Shown piece by piece: positions 47,979 to 59,334 of a stretch of DNA of 60,000 nucleotides (positions are counted from its first letter, which is position 1; each line of letters begins with the position of its first letter). The stretch is taken from NCBI GenBank assembly GCA_030141605.1, contig JAQGDQ010000140.1, positions 201,001 to 261,000 of the forward strand, written 5' to 3'. Source of the stretch: Tubiluchus corallicola. Lineage: Eukaryota > Priapulida > Priapulimorpha > Priapulimorphida > Tubiluchidae. A program made the position numbers and the translations under genes. The notes beneath the pieces were generated by a model, which worked only from the letters and a program-made list of their open reading frames with translations, was not told where the DNA came from and did no database searches.

Positions 47979-50645
47979 TGCAGTGGTTTATAGTGAACAG
48001 ATGTTGGATTTTTCCGCGTGCTGTGTCCATGTTTAGTGTCTGGAGAAACCTGCTTTCTTGAAAGCTCACAATCAGAGTACTGAAGCCTGAAGTATGTTTC
48101 TTCTTTTTTTCGGCGAGAGGGGGGTGTTGTTAGCTTGGCCAATGAAGGTCACACATTATTTGAGACTGATGCGTCATATCGTATTTAATATTAATACAAC
48201 TAGCTTTGTCAGAAACTGATACGTGATTTATTATGTTTGCAGGCCTAACCCTATACTTGATGGTTTGTGGAGCTGGTACATCATATATGTTTACAGACCT
48301 GTAAATTCAACAAACTTTGCTTGGATACACTAATAAATAAGACTAGACTTCAATCGGAGGTGATCAAGGAGTAGACTGTTTCTAGTGAAGCTAGTAAAAT
48401 AAATTAGGACAGGTCCCTGCCGCACTAAATAAGCACAGATGGTATTTCACAGTTTAGTGGTCTACCTCAATAAGTGAAGACCAGACATCGGTTGAAGGTT
48501 CACCTATCCACAGATAATTTTATTGTTTATGACGATGTTCTGTGTATCCTTGTGAGACCATATAGATGCAAAGTACGACATTCTGTTATTGACCATATCT
48601 GTTACGTTGAACTGAGTGAATTATCATTTATGTTTACAGGTCTATTTCCAAAAAACAAGGGACGGACTTTAGTGGAGGGGTGGTATATCGTCTATGTTTA
48701 CAGGCCTATAGGCGCTTACATTAATACTCCAATAAGTGCGGAGTAGATATAAATTAAAGTTGATCGTCCTTAGTTTTTATTGTCTCGTATCGTTGTTCTC
48801 TGTTCGCTCGTGAGGCTACAGACACACTGAGCGACATTCTAATATTGAGCAAATCTGTTATCATGGCCCGCGACCATAGATAATCAGTGAATTAACATTT
48901 ATTCGCATGCATGCGAAATGCGCTGGTTTCATATTTCTGAGAAATCAAATTTCAACCGAGATAGAATGCAGTGGTTATTGACGTGCCGACGACGGACTAA
49001 TCCCAAGTTTGACTAAATCCGGCTCCAGATTCAGCCACTCGTATACTGTTTGTAGAATTCTATATCATACAGAGTCACCTATCGTGATTTTATTTGAAAA
49101 CGAATGATGTATCTTGTTAGTTACAGCTCACCATTGATCAGTGCTGGAAGAATTGATTTCACGTGAAACACGTTATTACGGGCAGAGCGCCATGAATGGC
49201 CGTCTTTCACTTGAAAAGGGTAAAATGTTCTAGAGTTTTTGAGCGTGAATAATGCGGTTTGCTTGATTGGGACGGTGTAAGAGCTTTTAACTGGTGATAA
49301 TTGCGTAGAGACTATTAAACGGAGAGGTGCTAGTATAATTGTTTTAAATAGTTGGCTTCATGGGAAGCTGCGTAATGCATATTCTCATCTTGGATGTGCC
49401 TTGTTAGCATGGCTTCAACTAATGCCTACATGCTGCTAATGCCTTATAGGGTGAACATGCGGTCAGTCATATTGGGTGGGCGGAAAAAACACGTGAAAAT
49501 GAAAATCAAAAACAAACCTAGTTTGATTTACTGTCATCTACTTATTCTAACGATGTTTGGATACTTTGTGAATGATATCATGACCGCCAACATTGTTTGT
49601 TCTAGTGGAGAGAACAGCAAATAGATGCTTAAGGCATAAACTCACAAATTTTAAACTTTCTAGTAGCCCCAACATGTACGTTAGAAATTCCTGGGACAAT
49701 TATTTCGTCTCTTACTTGTACAACAACGGTTGATTTTTGTAACACATTTATTACTCTGGTTTATTTATCACAAACAGTAATAAACATACACCACACGTAT
49801 GTGTCTAATCATATAGTTTTTTAATAGCAAGTACACTTACAATAAATAAGAAATAAGACTGAAAATGTGGCAATTAATCCATGTATACATTGGTGATCAA
49901 CAATTCAATCTATTTTCGTGTTTGCTTTCACCTATCTGGCACGTTGCGTTCTAATTTAGTAGTAATCTAATCACTTTCAGAAACGTGTGCATAATTTGTG
50001 TCTAGTTTGTGATACCTCCTATATTAAATTATACGTCAAATAAGTAAGGCAGCAAATGAATGTGAACAACTGTTTACTCATTAATGCGTAGGGTACGTCG
50101 TGGGAGAAGCTAGATTCAATGATCACCTTCAGCGTTTGTGTTGCCATAGTGACAAGGGGAAATTCGTGTCCTTATATAGATATTTCTAGATTAGAAATGA
50201 TTAAGTGTAAGGTCTATGACTGTTTTTATTAAAACGAATCAATGTTTCTGTGTCGATAAAGAACAGCTGAACGCAAACACTGGTGCGCCCACGCTAACTT
50301 ATTGATCACAGAATTCATGAATGGTAGATTTTCCCTCGCATGGTTTCCATCTTTATAGGAATAGCTTTGTGGCGTGTAATTTCTGGAAAAATCCCACGTC
50401 TAGCGTTTGTCCTAACTCGTGATGTTTTACATATTCTTAACCGTTTTCCCAGTGTAATAAAATGGTTGCTAAAATGGTTATTATTAACAGCAGTAATTTT
50501 ACAAAATATCTATTACTGAATGTAAATATAATAGCTGCTTATGGCCACTGAAAACATGATCCTTTCATTATACACTAGTACACGCGAGTAGAAACCAACT
50601 GCACGTTTCAACATATAAAATCAGCATATCATAGAACGTCCTTTA

Positions 50646-51038
50646 TATAAACTCGTATGTTATCGCTCTGTTAAAAAACGAATTTGTAACTCACAGATGT
50701 GAATAATTATCAGATTACTTCAAAGTTGGACCCATTTATAGGTGGGGTTGGGAAAAAGTTAACATAAATAATTTTCATCGTTTTCAATACAGAAAGTTCA
50801 GTGAAACTGTCTAAATTTTTCATTTAGAGAAAGTTCAGTGAAATTTTTAATTTTCATAAACATTAAAATTCCGATGAACAATGTCTGTGGTTCTCATGAA
50901 TTAAGGGATGCATACTTCAAAAATTTAGTTTTTAAAAAATGCATATTTCAAAAAAAATTATGTTATCAAAAGACTTGAGCTAAACAATTATATATACTTA
51001 ACTGGTAGAAACAGTTAGATATCCATATTTATGAATTA
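50646..51038. repeat. Left arm of a long inverted repeat around phosphatase exon 3
   Basis: This arm of about 393 bp, starting TATAAACTCGTATGTTATCG, is repeated in inverse orientation at 52662-53058 with roughly 90% identity by eye, including GGACCCA(T/C)TTATAGGTGGGG and AGAAAGTTCAGTGAAACTGT. It lies about 600 bp before the last exon, inside intron 2. Confidence 0.92.
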
Positions 51039-51634
51039 TAAAAAATGCCGGTACGTAATCGAGTGTGCTAGTGTACAATAAAAGGATCATATTTTCAGTG
51101 GCAGTTGTAGCTATTTTATTTCACTTTAAGTTAGAATTTCGAGTGATAGATCGAATTACAGATTGAAGTTATTGTATAGAACACCGTTAACGAGCTAATG
51201 GTCGTTACTACGCAAGCTAAATTCGTATTAATAAAGTCAGTAAGTATAGTTGCTAAAGTCAGCAAAACATCTGCAAAGCTGGAAATTGTCTGAGTTTTTT
51301 TGCACATTTTACTTAGAAATTATAATAACGTCAACAACAACAATAGAAACTAAAAATTCTCGAATAACCTATTACAGTGATTATCTTAATTCCTTTTTTA
51401 ACTACATGTATTAGAGTTTGATCCACAATACGGTGCGTATCTCAAGTGTGGTTTTGTCAATTTTAATAGACAAGACTAGTATAAGCACTGGGATCCAACG
51501 TTTCAACCAGTAACAGTTCGAGTGTCAAATAACTAATCGATTCTGGTGTTATTCGTACTACAAGTAAATTATTTTTCCTACATTTGCAATATTATAGTAG
51601 GGCCTTTACGTAATCCTGACATTTTTTGTTACAG

Positions 51635-52020
51635 ATGCGGGACGTCGTGAGAAAGTCGGCGTATTGGTACACTGTTTGGCTGGCATCAGTCGCAGCGTTA
51701 CCGTCACCGTAGCTTACTTAATGCAGGCTTGCGAGATGTCATTGAACGATGCCTATGACTTTGTCAGACAGCGTAAGAGCAACATTTCTCCAAATTTCAA
51801 TTTCATGGGCCAATTGTTGGACTTTGAACGTGCTCTCAACTCTAGTCCAGCCTGCTCTGACTGTGCCTGCTCTCCCAGCAGTGACGCCGACCAGAGAAAC
51901 TGTAGCTGTCGCCGCTCACTGGAAGCCAATATTGCACAATTTGGTTCCCCTGTCGGAAATAAATGTGGCTCTAATGATGAGCCTGCTCAATGGTCAGAAA
52001 GTGTCGATCGCTGCTTATAG
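51635..52020 (+). CDS. MAP kinase phosphatase (DUSP6/7/9, MKP-3 type), exon 3: catalytic core and C terminus
   Basis: After acceptor TTTTTTGTTACAG the exon completes D272 and reads [20 protein letters not shown], with the HCxxGxxR signature: C285 nucleophile and R291 phosphate-binding arginine. It continues [20 protein letters not shown], then [20 protein letters not shown], all typical of DUSP6/7/9. The total protein is 399 residues (human DUSP6 has 381; vertebrate DUSP6 also has three exons). The enzyme dephosphorylates threonine and tyrosine of activated ERK as negative feedback on the Ras-MAPK pathway. The tail is unusual: five cysteines in about 20 residues ([11 protein letters not shown], then NCSC) followed by a polar end. 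An inverted repeat flanks this exon on both sides. Confidence 0.96.
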
Positions 52021-52661
52021 CTACTTTCATAGTACTTATTTTTTGTACTGTGCCAGTACAGTTCTTTTAGAATGAGCGTTTAGTCAAACGATACTGGTGA
52101 CATTTTGTGTACAAACATAAAATTAAAAACATAAGTAGATGCATGTATGTAATGTTAACTGTGTTAGAGAATTGTTTTGTACATATTCCTGTTAAAACAA
52201 GTCGATTACTTTGTAAGAAATACGTTTTTGAATTTAAGCAAATAGTTAGTAAAAATGCAGGGCTTTAGATGAATATTGCACGATTTTTGTACTCACTTGT
52301 ACAATTTTGATAAAATATCACTTGATATTTGTACATACTACTATGTACGTGTATTGTAATTTTGTGCCTTACGTTTTAACACATCTAAAATGAAGTATCT
52401 GTGCTGTTTTTGTTATTAGTGATAATACGTGCGATGTTAAGTGTCAGTTTGTTCTTAGAATATGCGACCTGGGCGCCTTTAATTTGAGGAACTTCTAACA
52501 GATGTAATTCATGCTTCTTTTGAGAGTGTTTTTGTGGTTCGACAACGGACGTCTTTGACACCTCGGTTAGAAAGATATATTCTTGGAGGAGGCATGTATT
52601 CTAAGATATAAATCTTCAAAAAAAGGGCTGCATTAGCTTTTGATGACATGTTTAACCAGTT

Positions 52662-53058
52662 TAATTCATAAATATTACTATCTGACTGTTTCTACCAGTT
52701 ACGTATATATAGTTGCTTAGCTCAAGTCTTTTGAAAACTTTAATTTTTTGAAATGTGCATTTTTTAGAAACTGAATTTTTGAAGTATGCATTTATTCCCT
52801 TAATCCGTGGGAACCACAGACATTGTTCATCAGTATTTTATTGTTTATGAAAATTAATAGTTTCACTGAACTTTCTCTAAATGAAAAATTAGACAGTTTC
52901 ACTGAACTTTCTGTATTGAAAACGATGAAAACTATTTATGTTAACTTTTGCCCAACCCCACCTATAAGTGGGTCCAACTTTTGCAGTAATCTGATAATTA
53001 TTCACATCTGTGAGTTACAAATTCGTTTTTTAACTGAGCGATTACATACGAGTTTATA
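52662..53058. repeat. Right arm of the long inverted repeat around phosphatase exon 3
   Basis: The inverse counterpart of 50646-51038, about 397 bp. It lies about 640 bp past the stop codon, so it would be in the 3' UTR if polyadenylation occurs at 53740 or later. Confidence 0.92.
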
Positions 53059-53739
53059 CGCGCGTGATACATAAAGCAAGTTCTAGAATATTTTGTATAT
53101 AATTATAGCCAAGTAGTGTGCCAATAAGTGTTGGTTGTTCTTGTTATCGCCCGTTGTTAAAAGTTTTCGGGAGCCTCAGCGTGATGTGTAGCCTTGGGAT
53201 GTACAGTCCGATGCGTACAGCTTATTTCCTCTCTCTGTTAGTTTTAATACTGAAAACTTTCCATTCAGAAAACGGTTGCGGTTTTTCGTACTCGTCTAGC
53301 CACGGGGCTTTTGCTGTGGACGAGTATGTGTTCTCGAAACTTATTGAATACTAAACACTTTTTATTAGTGTTTACCAAGGCGCTAGGCTTATAAAATAAA
53401 ACACGCCCGTAACACCACCCACACTTTGGAACCTTAGAAACCGAATTTGCCAAGCATGATCGCTACTGTACTTGAAATCTTGGACTTGGATTTTATCCCT
53501 TCATTGCTGTTAATTTTAATAATTATCGGTTATAACCTATTATGTAACACGTTACACTTGATATAGGGATCATTATGAATCTGTTATTGTTTTTAAGTCA
53601 ACGGTCACATAAAATTACGCAATAACGTGTTAATAGCGTTTGTAGATGTACGTTACCGTAATTGTGTTTGATTAATTCCAATTTTATGTTTCGAAACAGT
53701 TTTGTGGATTTTGTAATAATTGTCGAAGTCCGAATCATC

Positions 53740-53745
53740 AATAAA
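53740..53745 (+). terminator. Candidate polyadenylation signal (AATAAA) of the phosphatase gene
   Basis: AATAAA is followed by GGTAGTTGTTG, a suitable GT-rich downstream element. Use of this site would give a 3' UTR of about 1.7 kb that includes the right inverted-repeat arm. Alternative AATAAA sites lie farther on. Confidence 0.4.
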
Positions 53746-54117
53746 GGTAGTTGTTGATTTAACTGTATAATAATGTGCACACCTATAAAAAATTATTCAA
53801 ATAGATAAGTTTTGTATGATAAATTACAGCCTTGTGGGCTTTGCTGTTAAATTTAAATTTTGTGTTAAATTGCAAACTTTCATTAGTAACCTAATTAAAC
53901 CAGCTTTATTTTATTTTGCAGTAATAACTACCTTGCTGTATGTAATCTATGTTTTTAATTTGACATTAATTAGAAAAGTATGTTGAAAAAGTCATTTAAA
54001 ATACATAATTATAGTTGAAACACAGCAATAACAAATTATAACAAGCAGTTGTTTGCTGTGTAAATCTATAAAAAAATTTGTAAACTTTAACTTTCTTGCC
54101 CATACGATCATTACATT

Positions 54118-54159
54118 TTAATAATAATAATTGATAATAATAATAATAATAATAATAAT
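54118..54159. repeat. (AAT)n microsatellite
   Basis: About 42 bp of AAT/ATA units with one TTG interruption. Confidence 0.92.
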
Positions 54160-56851
54160 GTCTATTATAAATGTCTCGTTTGACTGTTCAGGTTATCTTA
54201 ATTAATGTCTGGAAATTGTTTGTAGTCTCTCATTGTTGACATTTTATAGATGAATTTTAAATGCTGCTTTAAGATATATTTTGTGATAATTAAGTGCATT
54301 TGTGTACGTATTGTTGGCACAGAGATATTTTGCTTGCAGTGAAACTGTATTGTTTTATGTACTATAATTATACGTCATGTGAACGTTGAAATTATTTGTA
54401 CTCAGTGTAGTGACGTCACAATTGCCTTTTACATAATCAGACATGTTGATCAGTTTACTAGAATTCCCGTAAATTGTTGAGAGATTTTTTGTGTACAAAA
54501 TTTGTTGTAAATAATGAAAAAATAAATAACGTCTTGTGACAAAACTGTGTTGATCTTGAATGTATAATCGAGTACATAAAATTATTCACACTTCGTTCTG
54601 TAAAAAAGATGATTGTAAACATACTGTAATTAACAGGTGTTGTTAAATAGTTCACTAGTTAGCCAAAAATGATTCATTTCTTCGCCTGAAATAAAGGTAG
54701 CACCTTATTTGTGACAGCTAATCTATACGTTTTTACAAGATTTATTTTTCTCCTATAGGTGGCACTACAAATCAATGCTTTCGCTAATGCTCCGACCGGT
54801 GTTTTAAGAGCAATAATTATTATTACTACAATAAAAATAAATTATTCCCGGTTTCACTTGCCACAATCTTTTTAACAACACACCAGTATAGGCATAATAA
54901 TAAACCTGGCAGAAGCATAGAGAAATTATTGTTCTAATCACCGGAAACGACCTTTTCCGGCGAGGAAATGAACTCATTGTTGACTACAATGTGCTGCATC
55001 TTACTCAGCTTCCTGTAATTACCAACAACTAAGTTGTTTAAATAAGAAAATGTAAATAAACAGGAAACTTACGAAATTATATTCGAGTCCTTTACGCCTG
55101 TCATGATAAAAATCAAGATTAAAACAGTCACTTGTCGCCTATTCCCAGAAAGTAACTAAGAGGTGATGATGTAGGTACGTGTACTGGGGGAACTTCATGT
55201 GTTCTTTTGCATCGAGATCAGAAACGCGTATAGACCAAAATGCAAAATCGACAAGTGAAAATATACTACATAAAATAAATATTTATATACTGTCACATAA
55301 CTATGATAACAATATTCAAAAAGTAAAAGTGTAAAAGACTGAAGGCCTATATTGCATGCATGTGGGCTTTTCAGGAATATTAATATGGCCCAAAAGGCTA
55401 AGTCCATTGTGTACAAAACTATACGTGTTACCACCAAGTAAAACAAAAAGCAATTTTAACATATTTTGCGGCGTTTCGGCAACGTGTTGCACCATTGAAC
55501 AGATTTTTATGAAAAGAATAAAGACCGTTGGCCGTAGAAAACTGACAGTGCCACAGCAGTGGATTCGAGGTCCACATTGGGCCAACTTGTCAAAATGTGA
55601 AAATTTAATTTACAGTACCTTTGCCCTGTTTATGCCACATTTGTTATTGTCTTATATTCTGAGTATTAAGTGTACTGTAGTTAACAATGTTGCGTGTACA
55701 CCATTAAGCTATAATAGGCGACCATGGGAGGGGCATCAGAGATGTGGGAAACTATATTAGGGACTTACTTCTGAACTAAGTCAGAAGACAGTGAAAGGAC
55801 TTTCGTGTTTATTCTACACACCATTCACTAATCTAATAATTACATCTTTTATTTTTCGACAGTGACGCATTTTATTAATATGGTGCTTGTGACAACAAAG
55901 CGATATGTGTTTATACAACCATGGTTTCGATAAGCTTGAAAATACATTTTATTGTTGTTAGTCTTAATTCGACACAGGTAAAAACTACAGATGAACACCG
56001 ACTGTTCGAGCTCACACTAGTTTTTTTAGTGTGAGTTCGATTCGAACATCACATTTTTTATTCCAATAAGTTAGAACTTCAACTAAATGTGTTCTTTATC
56101 ACAAAAGTGTTTGAAACAGCAATCAGTCAGCATAATTTAGTTGTGATTTCTGTGTACAATTTCTAAACAAGTTATTGCTGTTTTACTGCAAACATGGAGT
56201 AAATGTATGATTTTGTCACACTGCTTTTTACAAATGGTTCAAAAAACTTAGTAAACTTATTCGAAAATTTTTACAAGCGAATTTGAACTTGATTCGGATT
56301 CAAAATCTCAAAATTTGATTTATTCGAATTCGAAAATTACAAATTTGGTTCGATTCGAATTCGCTTTCTGGTAGAAAACGCTCACTCCTAGTAAAAACAG
56401 AACAACAGCTGTGAAAATACACCTAAATGATGCAAAAAACATAACAAAGTTTTAATAGCTTATTTAGAAACGAAATTGCTAATAATTGATTTCCTTCGAT
56501 GATTATAAGTCAATGATGATCAAAATGTGCCCTTTTATTAGGGTGTTACCAACAATATTTTGGCTTCTTCTTTGATCAATAATAAAAAATAATTGGGAAT
56601 CATGCGAATTAATTATGATGTAGTATAAAGAATGAAAATAGGCTGGTACAAATATATTCACCATTTATAAAACGAAATTGCGCTGCATACTTTGGTCTTT
56701 TCACCACCCTGTCTCTCTTAGCAGTCACAACATTTGTTAATGCCATGTTTATTATGTTATTGAGACAAATAAATTATTCTGTATCTGTATTGTGTACTCA
56801 TTGTTATAAATAAATGTGACTTAAGTGAAATGATAATAAATTAATAAGGCT

Positions 56852-56966
56852 ATGGAACATGTACTTAAAGTTGATACAGAAAAACACTTCATTCGTTTAA
56901 GCGGTTCGTTCAAAACCCTGGATATCACCAGCACTAAAATGGCTGCTCCCGTGGTTTATGATTTAG
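56852..56966 (+). CDS. Serine racemase/threonine dehydratase-like gene, first coding exon
   Basis: The frame is open from an ATG at 56852, but the more likely start is the ATG at 56939, which has a stronger context (AAAATGG) and gives MAAPVVYDL before the donor TTAG|GTATGT (phase 1). From the upstream ATG there would be 29 extra residues, including GSFKTLD, which happens to resemble the catalytic GSFKTRG motif encoded later. The exon joins in frame to 58177. It has no domain of its own; it is assigned by phase and position only. Confidence 0.65.
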
Positions 56967-58176
56967 GTATGTCTAGGTTAATACATTTTCATATATATTT
57001 TAGACATTTAACACTTGTTTATAGATGCACGATATGTACACAGTAAATATAAATCAAGTTCTCTCATCCGTACAATTTTTTAATTTTAATATTATTTCCT
57101 CTTTTAATGATTTATGACTTGGTTTAATGCCAGCTTTGCTATCAACCAATATCCATGTTAGTGAATGGAAACCATTACAGCAAATTTAGTATAAAGCACT
57201 AAACAAACTACTAAAACTAAGAAACAATGCACCATATTGGGGAACACTAGGTCAAACGAATGTATGGCCAGTGAAACAGAGAGTTTTATATATAAAAAAT
57301 GTTTTTACTTTTTAGAGAATTTGCTAAAATCAGATGGTAACAGATTAGCAAAGCAAATAATACTAGAACAAAAGGAAAGAGAATACTCTAATTGCTAGTA
57401 TGCAGAAATCAGAGAAATCATTAAAAATTATTATATAGAACAGCTAGCAGAAGATTTGTTACAAATAACTAAATCACAATTGAAAAAGGTTAAACTTATA
57501 CTAATCGAGGATATAGAACAGGAACTTGAACAGAAAAAAAATCAATGTAAAAACTAAGATTTTTTGAAAGAAAGTTTTTTTCAGAAAAAATCGTATTTTA
57601 TAACTGGCAGTGAAGCTCAAGTGAAATATGAAATGAATATTAGGATAAAGATGATAAATGTTAAAGAAAGTTACCCGAGTAGTAGTAAGAAAAATAACCT
57701 CAATTGCCCTATATGTTGTGAGGAAAAAGACTCTACAGAGCATGTGCTGGAATGTGAGGAACTAAAGCACTTAAAGATGTGGCTAGTGAATGCCAATGAC
57801 CTATTAAGTGACTGGGAAAACCTTGCAACAGGTGCATCAAACTATTCAAGGGCTACTCAACTACAGAAACGAATTTAAATAAATTCAGATTTCAATAAAC
57901 GTCAAATATGGTGAAGTGATTTATTGTATTGCAAAGTGCACTTATATTATTTGAGTGATTGCTATTTGGTAGAGAGTGTACTACAGAAGCACTGTTGCAA
58001 ACTAGTACTTTTGTTTATGTGCTTTAGCTGTTTGCCACAAACACATGGTGTTTACATTTCTTGACTCCCTCTCTAAGTTCGAATTAAGACTGTAAGTGCT
58101 GTAGCTTTGTGCTATGCTAGTTGGCAATGCAAATTGTATGTTACGTGACTTAGAAATTTCTGTGCTTTTTTGTTAG
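56967..58176 (+). other. First intron of the serine racemase-like gene
   Basis: Contains a decayed LINE 3' fragment (57215-57878). The remainder is AT-rich without recognised features. Confidence 0.6.
57215..57878 (+). pseudogene. 3' fragment of a LINE (non-LTR retrotransposon), C-terminal region
   Basis: Broken frames read MWPVKQRVLYIKN, then LAKQIILEQKERE, then SEAQVKYEMNIRIKMINVKE, then CPICCEEKDSTEHVLECEEL. The last is the C-terminal CPxC...(D)(S/T)TEHxLxC motif of several LINE families. A stop after SNC and a frame change near 57555 show that the copy is dead. It lies in the sense direction within the intron. Confidence 0.8.
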
Positions 58177-58347
58177 AATATTCACCGCCACCTTTGCTAA
58201 CGCTAGAAGAACTAAAAGATGCAGCTGATGCAGTTGCTAAAAGTAAGCTCTGTCACCGAACTCCTTTGTTAACCAATGTTCAACACGTCTTTGGTCTCGA
58301 TGATGGCACCGTTCTTCATCTAAAACTTGAGAACATGCAAAAGACAG
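58177..58347 (+). CDS. Serine racemase/threonine dehydratase-like gene, second coding exon
   Basis: From acceptor TTTTTTGTTAG to donor ACAG|GTATGT, phase 1 at both ends, 56 full codons. It reads TLEELKDAADAVAKSKLCHR, then TPLLTNVQHVFGLDDG, then LHLKLENMQKT. This is the N-terminal lobe of fold-type II PLP enzymes: an initial helix, the RTPL(L/x)T substrate-site strand, and (K/L)xExxQKT leading into the PLP-lysine motif of the next exon. Confidence 0.9.
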
Positions 58348-59133
58348 GTATGTGTGTGTGCGTGTCGCTTAAAGTTATTATTATCACAAAATCGTGCTAT
58401 TGTTACAATGTATAGCAAAGAATGTAAACTGTGTCAAATTACCATACGTTGTTTTTGCATGAAAAGTGAATGCTTTTATCTTATCTGAGCCTTCAAAGTG
58501 ATCATAGCTTTTGTATGCTTTAATGAAATACAGTTTTCCATGCTCTTTTTCCATGTTAGAACATAAATTTTTCAACGACTGGTTACTAAACTAATGGGGG
58601 TTGTATTTTTAAGTAATATTAAGTATTTCACATTTTAAGTAATAGGGGGTTGCTTTCTCTTTAGACAAATGTACCATGGAAACTTCGTCAAAGACTTTCC
58701 CATGTTCCCCCAAGCACTGGAGTACAGTGGTACTATAGTTCCTGGTGTCCGAGAATTTCAAACAGTTAAGAAAAATAGATAGACATCACATTTACTTGGT
58801 CTGCCTGTGTTCATAGAACTGTCTTTGAGCACTCTCTGTATTTTCGTATTTAAGATTAATGGGTACCATGAATCTTTATGAATTTTTGAAAATTTATTGT
58901 ACATTTAATAACTAAAAGAATGGACGTCATGTGGCATAGTGATGGTTTAGAATTTTAGCATTTGGCTGAAAATGACCTTGGTAAGCACACCAAAACATTT
59001 AAAAGCATTATTGCTGCATTATCTTTATATTGCAGAATTTGCTTTCATTAATAAACTAGAAGGTAAGCATTTGTTACTTTGTTAAGCTTTATGCAATAGC
59101 ACCTTGATATTTATGCACTTATTGCATTTTCAG
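58348..59133 (+). other. Second intron of the serine racemase-like gene, with a possible microexon inside
   Basis: A non-coding interval of 786 bp. It contains a 27-nt segment with good splice sites at 59036-59062 that would keep the frame (listed separately). Nothing else was recognised. Confidence 0.6.
59036..59062 (+). other. Candidate 27-nt cassette microexon
   Basis: The acceptor TTATCTTTATATTGCAG and donor GAAG|GTAAGC bracket 27 nt. The segment is phase 1 at both ends, so inclusion leaves the frame intact and would add nine residues (EFAFINKLE) directly before GSFKTRG, the PLP-lysine loop. Skipping gives the normal family sequence QKTGSFKTRG. Splice-site quality and phase are seen in the sequence; actual use is inference. 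Confidence 0.4.
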
Positions 59134-59334
59134 GATCATTTAAAACTAGGGGACTGTCTTATCAACTTCACAATATGCCATCTGCTGTCGCCGATGGCAA
59201 ACTCATTCCGCTTACGTATTCCGGTGGAAATTATGGAAAAGCTTTTGCACGTGCTTTTTCTGAAATGGGATTGACTGGTACAGTAGTCATGCCAGATACA
59301 GTACCAGCCAACAGAGTCGACTTGATACAAGTGG
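59134..59334 (+). CDS. Serine racemase/threonine dehydratase-like gene, third coding exon with the PLP lysine
   Basis: After acceptor GCATTTTCAG the exon reads GSFKTRGLSYQLHNMPSAVA, with the PLP-binding lysine in SFKxRG (about K70 from the ATG at 56939). It then has YSGGNYGKAFARAFSEMGL, matching the S(S/G)GN(H/Y)G phosphate/cofactor loop, and GTVVMPDTVPANRVDLIQ. These are core motifs of serine racemase and threonine dehydratase/ammonia-lyase enzymes. Usual loop residues are SSGNHG; here they are SGGNYG, which may indicate a divergent substrate group. The donor is either CAA|GTGGGT (59330) or GTGG|GTAATG (59334); the second keeps the phase-1 pattern of this gene. The remaining domains lie past the right edge. 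Confidence 0.92.

Larger units (their letters stand above)
31924..51634 (+). other. Phosphatase intron 2 (19.7 kb)
   Basis: A very long intron that holds most of the repeats in this window: a tRNA-derived SINE, three copies of an AAAGTCAC/TTAGGG element, a 38-copy minisatellite, a reverse-transcriptase relic, a 37-bp tandem array, a mariner-type MITE, a (CT)n tract and the left arm of an inverted repeat. No extra coding exon was recognised. GC-richer patches at about 35930-36160 and 36980-37150 have short open frames but match nothing I know. ETS-type CCGGAAGT words occur at 38126-38133 and 43021-43028. Confidence 0.8.
52021..56851. other. Phosphatase 3' UTR and intergenic region
   Basis: The 3' UTR of the phosphatase starts here. 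AATAAA at 53740-53745 followed by GT-rich sequence is a plausible end; others are at about 54522 and 54693. The right arm of the inverted repeat lies at 52662-53058. A 134-codon plus-strand ORF at 55356-55760 matches nothing I know. A GATTCG-rich stretch occurs at 56260-56370. No other gene was recognised. Confidence 0.5.

Noticed and set aside
47756-48142. Arg-Glu-rich and Ser-Leu-rich ORFs over the CT tract
   Set aside because: Direct products of translating a (CT)n microsatellite.
55527-55586. tRNA-like fold: GTTGGCC and GGCCAAC pair, and GTGGA-TTCGAGG-TCCAC looks like a T arm
   Set aside because: Only 60 nt, extra bases between the T arm and acceptor strand, no D arm or anticodon arm, and no proper A box. 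Probably chance.
55356-55760. 134-codon plus-strand ORF
   Set aside because: Matches nothing I know, and the length is near what chance allows in this much DNA.
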